A DNA stretch of 64,000 nucleotides from Lineus longissimus (GCF_910592395.1 NC_088314.1:15351998-15415997); one strand, 5' to 3'. Positions 11,101 to 20,630 are shown, numbered from the stretch's first letter. Numbers and translations: made by a program. Notes: a model not told the origin generated them from the letters alone.

Positions 11101-14100
11101 AGCTCGCCGTCTGACCAAGGCCTGATTTGAAAAATGTTTTAGTCAAGGAAAGTTGTAAATCTTTACTCTAACAATAGCGATGATGTCTATTTTACTCCAA
11201 CAATAGGCATTGATGAACCGAACTATTAACAGACCTGCGCGTACGGGATACTCAGTTATGTCAATCCTGGAGGTCACCTGGCGTTTGCGAGCAATGTTGA
11301 AACATATTTCATGTAAAATCAAAGCTGCCCTTAGAAACGGCGGGTAGAAAGCGCGGAATTCCGCAGAATTCCGTTCGAAGATAAAAATCAATATGTAAAT
11401 GTATTATTAAAGGCCATATATCAAGGTTTTTTGCCATTTTCTGCTGTAAGACGATTTCAAAAGTGTACCTAACACTTTATACAATACAGGAAAACCAAAT
11501 GCAATTAGCTCCATCCATTTTGAAGATATAGCCAATTATGTGTTTGACAACTTGATTACCTAATTAGGCTAGCAACTGGCTTGTTAGAGCCAGGCGGCGG
11601 GTTCAGCAAAAGTTGTGATGTAGATCAGGTCATCTGTACATGTCATGCAATCATAAAAGCAGGAGGGCCTTAATTAATTATGCACACCTGGAAGTAATGT
11701 GTTTCATTCACTATGGTGTATTGTGTGGCTCCGAATTGTGTCAATGATAGCACAAAGAACAATCGAATGACGGATGGGACCCATTTTCATGAATTTCCAA
11801 AGCCAGTTGAACGAGAGAGGAGGAAGCTGTGGATTCGGAAGTGCAAACGTTTGGAGTGTTGGAAGCCTGGGCCTTCGGCCAAACTTTGCAGTGATCACTT
11901 TATCAATACGGATTATCACATGAAGCCGGATATCTGCATCCAACTGAATATTAAATGCCACTTGTTAAAAACAGCTGTTCCAACCATGTCAATTGCATTT
12001 AATGCCCGAGGCTGCTGAGGTCGGTTGTTATACATAATGTGTAGGCCCTATTGGAGCCTGTGATACCGCATAGTGTCTTCTTGTGTTCCAGCCATAGCAA
12101 GGTGACAGCGACACAGGTCAGTGTCAGTGACAGCCACTGTCAATGACAGATTATTGTCATCTGACATCCAGAAGTATTAAGGTAGCAGGAAGGGTTGGGC
12201 GTTTGTGGTTTCTGAGTCTGAGGGGGTTGGTGTCTGTTGACTGTGCTTTAAGAGAGACTAGGCATGGCGCCAGTCTCTCTTAAAGCACAGTCAACAGGCA
12301 TTTGGTCTCAGTATTTGGGTTTTGATTGCCATGACTGTACCCCTGTAAAAGTCAGAGGAGGAGAAGTTTGGAATGATGAAAGCATTGAAGAAGAAGAAAT
12401 GTTATTATTGAGGAAAGCAAAATTTATTATGAGACGAGAAGGCAGTGTCCTGACTTGATTATTTTGAAAATGGCAGTCTGAACACATTAAAAGGTGGAAC
12501 ATGGCATTTTATCGACTTTGAAGTGTTCCGCAGTTAAAGGGAGACTATAGGCAGCAGCTAGGTAGGCAAGATAAAGTCATACAAATTTGCCAATAGGGGT
12601 CAGTCATATCTCTAGGCATGGCGCCAGTCTCTCTTAAAGCACAGTCAAGAGGCATTTGGTCTTAGTATTTGGGTAAGTACAGAATCAAGGCAGCTCAGAG
12701 AGCAATGATTGAACGATGCTGTGGACAAGTCCAAGGATACTGCATCAGTCACGACCAACTTCTCATCAGAAAGCGTCACCACCAGCATATTCAATGTTCA
12801 GTTCCAACCTGTACCAGTCCAATGCACGCCTGTCATGGTCAGCAGTGGTCAGCTTAGCGCGATATGGAACATTCTTCCCAAACTCAAGCGAGGGAAGTCT
12901 GCTCATTAGCCTATCTCGCGCACTGCTCCTTCTTGTCAAACATCGTAGTGAAATCGTGGTACAGTGGGGCGTCCTCGAGGATTGCAGCTGGTCGGACAGA
13001 CGTGAGGTGGAATGTGGGCGGCTGCACTTCTTCGTTGATGTGCGATGGCAGATAGCACAGTTGTTGCGTTGCATGACAGCTGAAAGTGAATGTGATATCA
13101 TAGAACTGAGGCGTTTGCAATGAGACTGTAGGTGAAGTAGAAGCAAGGAGTGAAATGGACCATCTTCCAGTGACTAATATACAGAGTAAGGGCACTGGGT
13201 GTTGTTAGATTCAGCATTGAATGTATTCCTCGTACAAGCGTGAATAGTGTGGACATACAGTGAGAGGTGAGAGACCCCTATTGACTACTTCTTGTAACTT
13301 TATCTTGGATATTATATTAGTATTGAACTTCTAGCCATGGAATATGAAGAAATTGAAGTTGTAGGCATGGAATATGAAAAATTATTCAACGGTGAAAGAC
13401 ATTATTCCATGAGGCTTTGCCGTGATCGCAAAGGACGCGACGCGATTGGTTCACATGCTAATGAGGTATGATAATGATAATTACCTCTATAATGCTACTT
13501 GGATAGCGACTGTGTTGTTGATTGCAACAGTGGTCTATGTCAATGTGTGCCTGTAATGTCAATGAAGTATGATGAGGTGATGACGATAGTGCAATTATTA
13601 AATATTGGCAAGAGATCATACTACAACATAGGTCTTGTTTTTGACAGATGACTGTGCGACATTCCCATTGGGTCTTGTTAGAGTCAGCGCTGCATGTATT
13701 CCTTGTACAAGCTTGAATAGTTGTGACGACTTTGAGGGGTGAGAGACCCCTATCGGCTACTTCGGCTAATTTTATCTTGCCTACCTAGCTGCTAGCAATA
13801 GTGCCCCTTTATCAAGACTGAAACCCACTGTGCGGGGCTAAGAAATTACCTTTATAATCCTAGTTGGATAACCACTAGATGATTTGAAGAGTGCTCTGTG
13901 GATGTGTGCCTGTAATGTCAATGAAAGTATGATGAGGTGATGACGATAGTGGAATGACGAAATACTGGAAAGAGATCTATTCCTAGAAGAACATATGTCC
14001 TGTTTTGACTAGGTGGCGCATTTTAGAATCAGCAGTGAGCACTGTGTGTAACATGGTGGAGGCAGCGGAGATAATAACTGTGTCGAAAGTATTGTTATAG

Positions 14101-17100
14101 GGCCTTCCCTAGGCCCATGGGGTTAAATTTACAATCCACGATTGAAAAGACGTAGTTTGATCGCATTCAACTATAAATCCATTGAACAGTTGTGTTCCTT
14201 TAGTCAACCGATGACCTTTTGTTGGGCCATGATCGGGGATTGTAAACTGTAAATGTATTATGGACTGGGAGACGGGGGAAACACAAGTGAAATAGACCAA
14301 AACAAGTGATTTTGGGGCTTTGGTTTAGACGCATGCCCCACATGCGCCATGCGGGATTATACGGTTCATGTGAACTTGTTGACATCTACATGATCTGGTG
14401 CTGTTATTGGTCATGGTACATGGTAGGCCTAATCATCATGGCTATATGTTTCAGGAAAAGCTCGGAGTAAAATGAACTGCCGATGAATAATGATGTTGTT
14501 CATGTTTACCATGTTTACCATGTTTACTAGTACATAGCCATAGGGTATGCACTGGCCAGTGCACTTTCTGCACGTCGTCATGGTCATGTACGTGATACCT
14601 TGCATATTTTGTTTTTTGAATGCGCATGCTTTTTGGGCAAAATCACTTGTACCAACACTAATGAATAATGTCTTCTTATCCCTATGACTCCATACACAGT
14701 GAGGGCATTGTCCCATTCCCATCAAATGGTAACTTATTGTACCGTATTAGGGTGGAAGTTGGGGAGCAGATACCTACCGTTGTACGCCTGTCATAATCAG
14801 CAGTGATGAGCTTAGCGCGATATGGAACATTCTTCAGAAACTCAAGCGAGGGAAGTCTGCTCATTAGCATATCTCGCGCACTGCTCCTTCTTGTCAAACA
14901 TCGTAGTGAAATCGTAGTGGAAAACGTCTGGCTTTGCGCCAGACGTTGAGACTAATAAGTGAAGAACTAATAGGTAAAGAACTTCTACTTGCGCGAGACT
15001 GCTCTGATAAAATTATCATTGCAGAGACTACGGTGACGTACACATATATTTTTTACAATCAAAAATGCCCTCAAAAGACGACATGGAATGATTATTTTAT
15101 TGATATTTCCTACTATATACCTTCCAATTATCACTTTATACAAATAGATCGGCGTTAGGTCGCATGCTTTTCTTTCCTGGTGACACTATAAAGCAAAATA
15201 GTTGCAACCCCGTAAATGCGCTATAAGTCCAATAATAAGTGACGGTGACCCGTTATAAATGTTTCGCCAGCTTCGCTTTTTTGCCGCTACGCGGCGCGTT
15301 GGGCCCTTGCGTCTAGGCCTATCTAACGTTGCACGGCATTATATCGTCACGTTAAGATGATTGTGCATAATACCGTCACTTTTCAATAGTAGTTCAGCGT
15401 CATGACATAACTGGCGATACAACACTGACGAGGCGAAACAATATTGTGCAACATTAGTCTGTTCAAAATCATACATGTTATGCATCTGCAACCGTCTATC
15501 AATGTCTTCTTTGCTATATCGGCAGGTCTGCCATGCAAATTGATTAACCACAAATTCTAATCACTTTCGTCCGAATGATCACTCTCATTATGATCTAGTG
15601 ATATCAATGGCTCGAACATGTACGGCTCAACGTTTAAATATCCTTTTGTATCGACCAAAACATCCTCAAATTCACTGCTCTCACTCTCTGAACTGTATGC
15701 GGAAGCCATCTTGCTTTGTTCTGACTGACCTGATCTACGTCATCAAAAAAATCCCTAGCGGCCACATGTGGAACTAATCTAAAGTTGTGTGTGGTGGGAA
15801 ATTCAAATAGTTTAAAATTGAAAATTGAAATAACTAAATAATGACTTTATTATTAGAATTTTTTTAATGTCTGGGATCTTGTTTTTTTAACCCTCAACAT
15901 ATTTCATGAGTATCAAGCATGTTTTCAAACCTTGATATATGGCCTTTAAACCTGAAATCGTAGCATTGCAACATCTGTATTACGATTAAAATGTTACCTA
16001 GGGTATCAAACATCACAACAATGCCTTAAATTGATTAACTTTTGTGGGAACTATATTTATCTCGGGAGGTATCTGTGATTGAACCGGGAAAATGGCTATC
16101 ATGGAACATGTGGAAAGGCAAGTGTCAGATTATCTGATGTCAAATGTGTTGTGTACGCATATATGGCGATGACAACAACCGCCGTATACGGCCTGAAGAA
16201 CTTCGCTGGTCGTGCGTTTGCTGGCTGGCTTCGCTAATGGCGGAGACATTTTCGATCCTCTCCCAAGACAAGCTGATCATATTCACGACCTCTGGAAGTT
16301 CGATTTGGGGACTTTCCCCACCATCCTCGGTGTGATCAATTTTCCAGGTGGCACCTAGTTGGCATTTAAAAGCTTTCATGATGCTAATATCCCCCCCCCC
16401 CCCCGGTCAATTACCCAACGACAATTGCCCCCAGTAAAATAACCCCCTGTACATTTGCCCCCCCCCCCCCCCCCCAGTCAAATTGCCCCAGTGAAAGTGC
16501 CCCTTTGGAACTGAAATATTTTTTTACAAAGGTGTTTTCTCCTCCTTTTGCACTACCAAGACTCCCTTCCCTCCCTCCAAACCCAGCTAAAGAGAAGCTT
16601 TCGACGTGACGTAGTGAACTCCATTTTTCACAGTTGTCTATGGCTATGACTACAAGAGATCTTGAAACAATGTATGCCTTGAATCATTGTGGAGAAACTG
16701 ATCTTTCACCACCATGATACCTCGCCGCCAATCCTGGCCAAATTCTGGTTTAAAAAAGTCTAACCAAGATGTGGATTTATACCCTAACAATAGCAATTAA
16801 GAGATTGGGATTCACCCCAGACGCACTTGCGGTTGAAGACGTGACCTTATTTTAGAGGTACCCGTAGGAGTTACTCCGAATAGTGGTGTAACGATCTCTA
16901 GGCCTATGACTTGAACTAAGTCCACATGTTTGTCACTTGTTCCATCGGTCAAAATGACTCGTTGGAAATTTCTTGTCTTTGATTTCTTGGTTTTGAGCCA
17001 CTGTTGCTGGCCACCGCGCTTGGCTATCGCAACTGAGGAGGATACTGATGGTGACGAAGACCGCGAAGATGATAATGGTGTGGATGGTGACGGTATTGAT

Positions 17101-18680
17101 CCGCCGATGGAGAGGCCACCTAGACGACACCTGAATGCGTATTCGGTTGCCCAGAAGATTCGGTATATGGATGACGACATCCAGGCCCACCTTTAAGGTT
17201 ACACCCATGCCCAGACACCTACAGTTTACGCGCGTATATATTGAATTCTTCGACGAGCCTTTCGGGCCTGGTTAGCGAATGAGGATGATATCTGGAATTC
17301 ATGGCCATACATGTACAGTCATTGCCAACATTGAGCAGGTTATCTGGTATAATGAACAGTTCAATATGCAGCAGTATGCCCGTCTGGACATATCTGGTCT
17401 CTACCACAGGTTCCTCTTCGTCGTCGCTCGGCATGCTTTCCCGCGAATTTGATCACGTGGCCTCAAGAGTGCGGGCGGCGTGGCTTCTTTCCCATGATCC
17501 GAATGCTCGGTCGACTGGGATGGCCTGCTTCCAAGCTGCTTTTTATCGGAATAGAACCGATGCCATGCAGTGGTCTCTCGCCAGATATGTTCTATAGATA
17601 CTAATTTACCATCGTACCTAGTTTGATTATAATTTCTTGCTGGCTTTCATGCTTATTTTCGATGTTTTTACTCCTCGTCGCCAATAATACAACACGGGAA
17701 CACGGGATTCTGTGATGAGAGACAAATGCTTTATTACGCATGCGCACAAGTACTGTTATTGACATAAGCGCTGTAGAGATTATCTGTTGGTTACTACAGG
17801 TCCCAAAAGAATAGGAACTGAGGACCGAAAGGACTGTCAATTTGTAACGCTTTCATTTGGCGCTACACGATATCTTCCATCGCCAAAATGACAATGATAA
17901 TTATTGAATTGTCTGCAGACCTAACTGCCAAGCCGGAATCACTCTTCAACTAATTACCAAGGACCAATATTTGACCATTATCAAATGGATGACCCTTACT
18001 AATTGCAATGACATGACGTTGCTTTATTCCCAGTCCTGAATAACCTTTATCCCAGTAACGATACACGTCCTCATCACGGCCTGTGTTTTTTAAACACTTT
18101 TCTTGTTACTTATCAGACCTTGGTCAAACGGCGAGCTATGCGAGGAACTACTGTGTAACAACTCAGCGTCTTTCATTGCCCTTGCAGTTGTGGGTATCTC
18201 AAGGTCTCACAAGCCAGCGCGGATCCGAGTATATCTACGGCTGAGCCATCAAGTAGGCCCGGTTCTGCGATGCGAGACATTTTCCGGATTCTTTGTGAAT
18301 TATATCATTTTGTAGAGACCCAGGGGAAAAGATTCCGATGACGAGGTCAGCGGTTAATTCTGCTGTGCGTACTGACTAAAGAACTCTGCGTTTCGCATTC
18401 CTCTCTCTTCTTCTTTGGTTTTCTTAAATAAACGTTTAAAAATCTGATTTTTTTAACAAGGGTTGCTATCTACACCTTGATTCAACTTAGCTTGCATGCT
18501 TACCACCTTTCCGTCGACCTCCAAGATGAAGTTCATCACTTGTGGATCTTCACAATGTGTCTTGTACAACACTGGGAGATAATCCAAGCCATAGTACACG
18601 TTCGAGGCGATGTCCAGCACGGCGACTCTGTCATCAACAAATCCTTGACGGACTACCAGTTGCCTTTTTTCAGCAGACAT
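7584..18680 (-). CDS. histidine N-acetyltransferase-like GNAT protein (NAT16 type), three exons
   Basis: The exons are 18680-18504 (59 codons), 8833-8609 (75 codons) and 8180-7584 (198 codons plus stop), all phase 0, giving 332 residues. Donors are GTAAGC and GTAAGT; acceptors are CTCAG and TTTAG. The first junction joins EVDGKV to VAYCGAEIINEG, the typical GNAT strand before the acetyl-CoA motif. Motif A lies around residues 72-95, with the loop R86-E-Q-G89-L-Q91; the usual last Gly/Ala of Q/RxxGxG/A is Gln here. Residues about 135-332 match in size and position the C-terminal domain of the vertebrate NAT16/histidine acetyltransferase family, whose members are of similar length. The family transfers acetyl from acetyl-CoA to free histidine or related amines; the substrate here is inferred only. 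Intron 1 is about 9.7 kb because it holds the Kolobok-like transposon and a MITE. Confidence 0.75.
8242..8279. other. compact multi-hairpin motif in intron 2
   Basis: GTCCG (8242-8246) pairs with CGGAC (8275-8279). Nested inside, AGGACA (8247-8252) pairs with TGTCCT (8256-8261). A competing GTCCT-GATG-AGGAC hairpin overlaps. It is identical in unit 2 (about 21720-21757). It contains CTGATGAG, as in hammerhead cores, but lacks the GAAA strand. Confidence 0.4.
8302..8365 (+). repeat. short interspersed module shared with the Kolobok-like element
   Basis: AAAGGGACAATATAGGCAGC, then AGCTAGGCTAGCCGCCAATA, then GGGGTCTCTCAC. A close relative lies inside the 11411-15945 transposon at 12535-12612, and partial inverted relatives lie at 13262-13315 and 13736-13810. 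The unit 2 copy is at 21779-21842. The family is unidentified. Confidence 0.6.
8609..8833 (-). CDS. exon 2 of the NAT16-like gene (unit 1)
   Basis: Runs from the acceptor CTCAG at 8834 to the donor GTAAGT at 8608. It encodes the acetyl-CoA-binding core (INEGRGMLF, then the HVDYREQGLQAF loop and helix). This is the exon destroyed in unit 2. Confidence 0.8.
9392..10369. mobile_element. long-TIR MITE (TA-flanked), unit 1
   Basis: The left end TGGCAAGCCAAAGCGG and the reverse complement of the right end TGGCCAGTCAAAGCGG match, and both are flanked by TA (9390-9391, 10370-10371). The inverted arms extend for over 200 bp (AATCCAAC, CTCGCAACATTCAAAAA, CCCGTGAAAAATAC, CACGTGACCAAGCT). The arms carry repeated CAACATTT words and a run of TTTTTTCGTTCAACA-like 15-mers. 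No transposase is present. The TA flank suggests a Tc1/mariner-type non-autonomous element. It is present in both units, so it predates the duplication. Confidence 0.7.
11081..11126 (+). repeat. pogo/Tigger-like terminal inverted repeat, left arm (unit 1)
   Basis: TA-CAGTAGTTCCTCGCATAG followed by CTCGCCGTCTGACCAAGG. The reverse complement is at 18112-18157. A TIR starting CAGT next to TA is the pattern of pogo/Tigger elements of the Tc1/mariner superfamily. The TTACTCTAACAATAG word at 11163-11177 also has an inverted partner in unit 2 (27081-27095). Confidence 0.5.
11411..11429 (+). repeat. left terminal inverted repeat of the Kolobok-like element
   Basis: AGGCCATATATCAAGGTTT, preceded by TTAA. 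Confidence 0.9.
11713..12018 (+). CDS. THAP-domain protein (N-terminal part of a transposase)
   Basis: 101-codon ORF beginning MVYCVAPNC. It has the C2CH zinc ligands C4-x4-C9-x49-C59-x2-H62, conserved F25, P29, W40 and P52, and the closing AVPTM box at residues 88-92. That is a complete THAP DNA-binding domain. A stop follows at residue 102, so the catalytic part is either on later exons or lost. In Kolobok and P-type transposases this domain binds the element ends. The ORF reads inward from the left terminus, as expected for the transposase start. Confidence 0.85.
   Translation: MVYCVAPNCVNDSTKNNRMTDGTHFHEFPKPVERERRKLWIRKCKRLECWKPGPSAKLCSDHFINTDYHMKPDICIQLNIKCHLLKTAVPTMSIAFNARGC
12234..12297. 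repeat. 26-bp-arm perfect palindrome
   Basis: CTGTTGACTGTGCTTTAAGA... at 12234-12259 is exactly complementary to 12272-12297 across a 12-nt spacer that includes GGCATGGCGCC. The spacer, the right arm and following bases (12260-12319) recur at 12614-12673 as a direct repeat with two changes. Confidence 0.85.
12614..12673 (+). repeat. direct repeat of 12260-12319 within the transposon
   Basis: AGGCATGGCGCCAGTCTCTC followed by TTAAAGCACAGTCAAGAGGC and TTTGGTCTTAGTATTTGGGT. It is nearly identical to the upstream copy but lacks the left palindrome arm. Confidence 0.8.
12826..12964 (-). repeat. internal ~140-bp direct repeat, copy 1 (coding-like on minus)
   Basis: Closely similar to 14787-14926. 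On the minus strand both copies keep one frame open, encoding SARDxLMSRLPSLEF, then KNVPYRAKL, then TAD(Y/H)DRR. This suggests a former coding exon duplicated inside the transposon. The protein family was not recognised. Confidence 0.6.
13200..14050 (+). repeat. two tandem ~370-480-bp units inside the transposon
   Basis: Unit a (about 13200-13676) and unit b (about 13677-14050) share three blocks. These are GTTAGA(T/G)TCAGC with GTACAAGC(G/T)TGAATAG; GTGAGAGACCCCTAT with TTTTATCTTG; and GTGTGCCTGTAATGTCAATG with TATGATGAGGTGATGACGAT. Unit a has extra sequence that carries the 43-codon candidate exon. Confidence 0.65.
13337..13465 (+). CDS. 43-codon candidate exon inside the transposon
   Basis: An ATG-started open frame reading MEYEEIEVVGMEYEKLFNGE and then RHYSMRLCRDRKGRDAIGSH, ending ANE directly before GTATGA, a plausible donor. 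MEYE(E/K) occurs twice, so the start is internally repetitive. The composition is strongly protein-like. It sits between the duplicated blocks and is missing from tandem unit b. Family unknown. Confidence 0.35.
14787..14926 (-). repeat. internal ~140-bp direct repeat, copy 2
   Basis: See 12826-12964. The minus-strand reading SARDMLMSRLPSLEFLKNVP is preserved. Differences from copy 1 are scattered substitutions. Confidence 0.6.
15375..15709 (-). pseudogene. decayed ORF resembling P2X7 C-terminal-domain proteins
   Basis: From ATG at 15709 the minus strand reads MASAYSSESESSEFEDVLVD, then a segment with EPYMFEPL at about residues 31-38 and an acidic SDHSDESD end. A single in-frame TAG follows at 15557-15559. 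The same frame continues for about 57 codons with a CRCITC cluster and a later CC (P-R-Q-C-C), then ends. An acidic Ser-rich lead, a PYxFEP motif and a CxCxxC...CC cluster are the features I associate with invertebrate single-domain proteins related to the P2X7 cytoplasmic 'ballast' domain. It reads inward from the right terminus, convergent to the THAP gene. The C to CC spacing (16) is longer than I expect, so the identification is tentative. Confidence 0.4.
15927..15945 (-). repeat. right terminal inverted repeat of the Kolobok-like element
   Basis: Reverse complement of the left end without mismatch over 19 bp, followed by TTAA and then ACCTGAAATCG, which corresponds to GCCTCAAATCG in unit 2. 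Confidence 0.9.
16389..16480. repeat. poly-C tracts with GTCAATTGCCC spacers
   Basis: Runs of 14 and about 20 C are separated by short AATTACCC/AATTGCCCCC/AATAACCCCC words. In unit 2 (25203-25310) the same words are present but the C runs are much shorter. Confidence 0.85.
16954..17196 (+). CDS. 80-aa secreted-looking acidic ORF (unit 1)
   Basis: The first ATG gives MTRWKFLVFDFLVLSHCCWP, a signal-peptide-like start, then a D/E/G-rich stretch (about residues 28-48), a PPMERPPRRH turn and KIRYMDDDIQAHL before the stop. The copy at 25685-25927 keeps the same length with three or so substitutions. It lies between the pogo-like inverted repeats, so it could be part of a transposon. No domain recognised. 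The reverse strand is also open, so coding status is uncertain. Confidence 0.35.
   Translation: MTRWKFLVFDFLVLSHCCWPPRLAIATEEDTDGDEDREDDNGVDGDGIDPPMERPPRRHLNAYSVAQKIRYMDDDIQAHL
18112..18157 (-). repeat. pogo/Tigger-like terminal inverted repeat, right arm (unit 1)
   Basis: Reverse complement of 11081-11126 with few mismatches, ending GAACTACTG next to TA-like sequence. Excluding the Kolobok insertion, the bracketed segment is about 2.5 kb, in the size range of a pogo/Tigger element. No DDE transposase is recognisable inside. Confidence 0.5.
18504..18680 (-). CDS. exon 1 of the NAT16-like gene (unit 1)
   Basis: It starts at the ATG of MSAEKRQLVVRQ, preceded by an in-frame TAA. It contains the family's YYGLDYLPVLY segment (about residues 29-39) and ends at GGAAAGGTG before the donor GTAAGC. 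The Met choice agrees with the short N-terminal lead usual in the family. Confidence 0.75.
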
Positions 18681-19572
18681 CTCGTTTAGTCTATGATAAA
18701 CGGAGCCGGTTCACAGAATGTTGATTATTTCTGAATGCTTAGCGATGCAGGCATATGACTGTGCGAACAATCTACATTCATGTTTGTTGAATAAACATAT
18801 ACCTGAAGTGGGCAATAAAGTACACGCATAAATCTTTAAATGCACCTGGTATATAGGCTGCGTATGTTTTTATGTAGTCTGTCAGACTACGCAGCTTTCT
18901 CTATTCTCTATATTTTTGTTTTTTTCATCTGATGAAGAAAACAAAAATATATAACGCAAACATATATCTATTCAATAGGCTTCTTACATACGAATATTTA
19001 AATATTGGAAAACTATGCACTACAAAACTATGTATTACAAAATTATTGATTGGACTGGGAAAGTTTGGACTGACCGCCTGTTTGTTGTCAACATTATAAT
19101 ATCCGAGTCGGAATTGGGAACTGAGAACATGTGCTAATGTTGGTAGTTGGCCTATCTTAGAAACGCAGGCCCCTGACGCCAAATTAGTGGGATTAGTGGG
19201 CTAAATAATGATACCCCGTGGCTTCAGGGGTATGCGACTGTAGTCTGTGTTAGGAAATGCACTTAATCATATTGCACAGAGTTTGACATGTTTATTTTTG
19301 CAAGATTTCAAGCTGATTGGTAGGCGCCCCAGGCCGATCATATATAACCCAGCATTTCAGCTACCCTAGCAAGCAGGACATGACCATGAGATAAATGACA
19401 ATCCACTTACATGATGTACACCATATGTACACAATACACTCAGATTAATGTATTGTACAACATTGTCACTGCATGTGCACATGCTGCTAGCCTATACGCA
19501 TGGTCAACTTTGGCCCTCACACAGCATCACGGTCAGCAAGATAAACATGTTGGCTAAGCCACATCCAAATCC

Positions 19573-19818
19573 CTATTTCACAAACCTTTTAGTTTCTTGC
19601 CACTCCAAGTAAAATTCTTGAAGAAATTTGGGTCCCCTTTGGAGGGGATTCTGCCACTTTCTCGGATCCATTGATGCTCCTGTTTCATCAAATTTGATAA
19701 CTGATGGGGTATTGGGAAATGAGCTGGGACAAGGCACCGGTTCATTAATTCCAGGCGGTGGAGAGTGATGGCTGTCAGTCCAGACTTTCCCAGTCGAATC
19801 TTTAGCTTTGTAATCCAT
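19573..19818 (-). CDS. conserved hypothetical ORF upstream of the NAT16-like gene (unit 1)
   Basis: 81 codons beginning MDYKAKDSTGKVWTDSHHSP and ending in QETKRFVK. It is rich in Pro, Trp and charged residues (INEPVPCPSSFPNTPS, then DPRKWQNPLQRGPKFLQEF). The unit 2 copy differs by a few substitutions, mostly conservative, plus a 1-bp frameshift near the end. It lies about 0.9 kb upstream of exon 1 on the same strand. No family recognised. The frame stays open upstream for only eight codons before a TAA. Confidence 0.45.
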   Translation of the reverse strand: MDYKAKDSTGKVWTDSHHSPPPGINEPVPCPSSFPNTPSVIKFDETGASMDPRKWQNPLQRGPKFLQEFYLEWQETKRFVK

Positions 19819-20630
19819 AGTTTTCCAATACCCGAATGTTTACTGGTGTCTAATGAATTCGCTTTGAAAACTTAACTTGCACCAAAGTGCTACCATTTAG
19901 ATGTTTTTCTCAACCGTCCGTCCATATTTTCCGCGGTCATTTATTTGTTGTCTCTCTTAGTGAGGCAAGTAACTCACACGCAATAAATATAACAATGGTA
20001 TAAAAACAATTATATTTTATGAACAGCAAACGCATACATTGTTGAAGTTAGATTTGTTTTTTTTTGTAGAGTAAAGTAAATTTACTACTGATCAAGAAAT
20101 CCACTAAAAAACAGCAAAGAACTATAACAATGCTGATCAGTAATTTCTCCGGGCAAAATCGCAAGTGTCAATATGTCTATAGGTCGATCGTACCAAAATC
20201 TCGAGTTCAACGCTCAACTGTTTTGAAATTGAAATTCAGTTAGAACCCCGCGATCATTCTGCGTTGGATACGCGAGTCGGATACAAGTGCCCCCGACGGT
20301 TTAATGTCTCCCACATGCCTGGGGAAACTAGGGTACCACACGCCCATCCGAGAGGGAAGTGAATGGGCACGGGTTTGCGGTAAATGAAACTTCGATCACG
20401 AAGTTCAGTATAACACAAGTCTGCAGAATATGGCTGTTGAGATCTTCGGTACCGTGACGAACAGCAGCCAGCAATTATAAAGTCTAATATAACATACTGA
20501 TGGACCCAGCCATAGGGCAGAACGACCACGTTGAAGTTGTTTCCGCTCCCCTAAAGTTTGGCGAGTCATGTGCTGACAGGTTCCTCGTAACAGCCGCCTT
20601 GTGGCGTGCGACGCTGCATGGTCAGGCCCG

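Larger units (their letters stand above)
11411..15945. mobile_element. Kolobok-like DNA transposon with THAP domain
   Basis: 4535 bp with perfect 19-bp terminal inverted repeats AGGCCATATATCAAGGTTT (11411-11429 and complement at 15927-15945). TTAA flanks both ends (11407-11410, 15946-15949), and unit 2 has a single TTAA at the homologous position (24773-24776), which proves the boundaries. A THAP-domain ORF starts 302 bp inside the left end. TTAA target duplication plus a THAP-bearing protein is the recorded hallmark of the Kolobok superfamily. piggyBac also duplicates TTAA but starts CCC/CCY and lacks THAP. The interior is decayed: the ORFs are short, with internal stops and repeats. It sits in intron 1 of the NAT16-like gene. 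Confidence 0.8.
6419..19883. repeat. tandem segmental duplication, unit 1
   Basis: The unit begins at AAAGTGCTACC (6419) and ends at about 19883, where the second copy starts with the same AAAGTGCTACC (19884). Homology is high by eye across 6419-11410 vs 19884-24776, across 15950-17326 vs 24777-26045, and from 18112 onward vs 27118-29517. It is 13.5 kb long, including a 4.5-kb transposon absent from unit 2. It carries the intact acetyltransferase gene, a MITE, a pogo-like inverted pair and an upstream ORF. Confidence 0.95.

Noticed and set aside
11411-15945. piggyBac or P element identity
   Set aside because: piggyBac shares TTAA but not the THAP domain or the AGGCC ends; P elements have THAP but make 8-bp target duplications.
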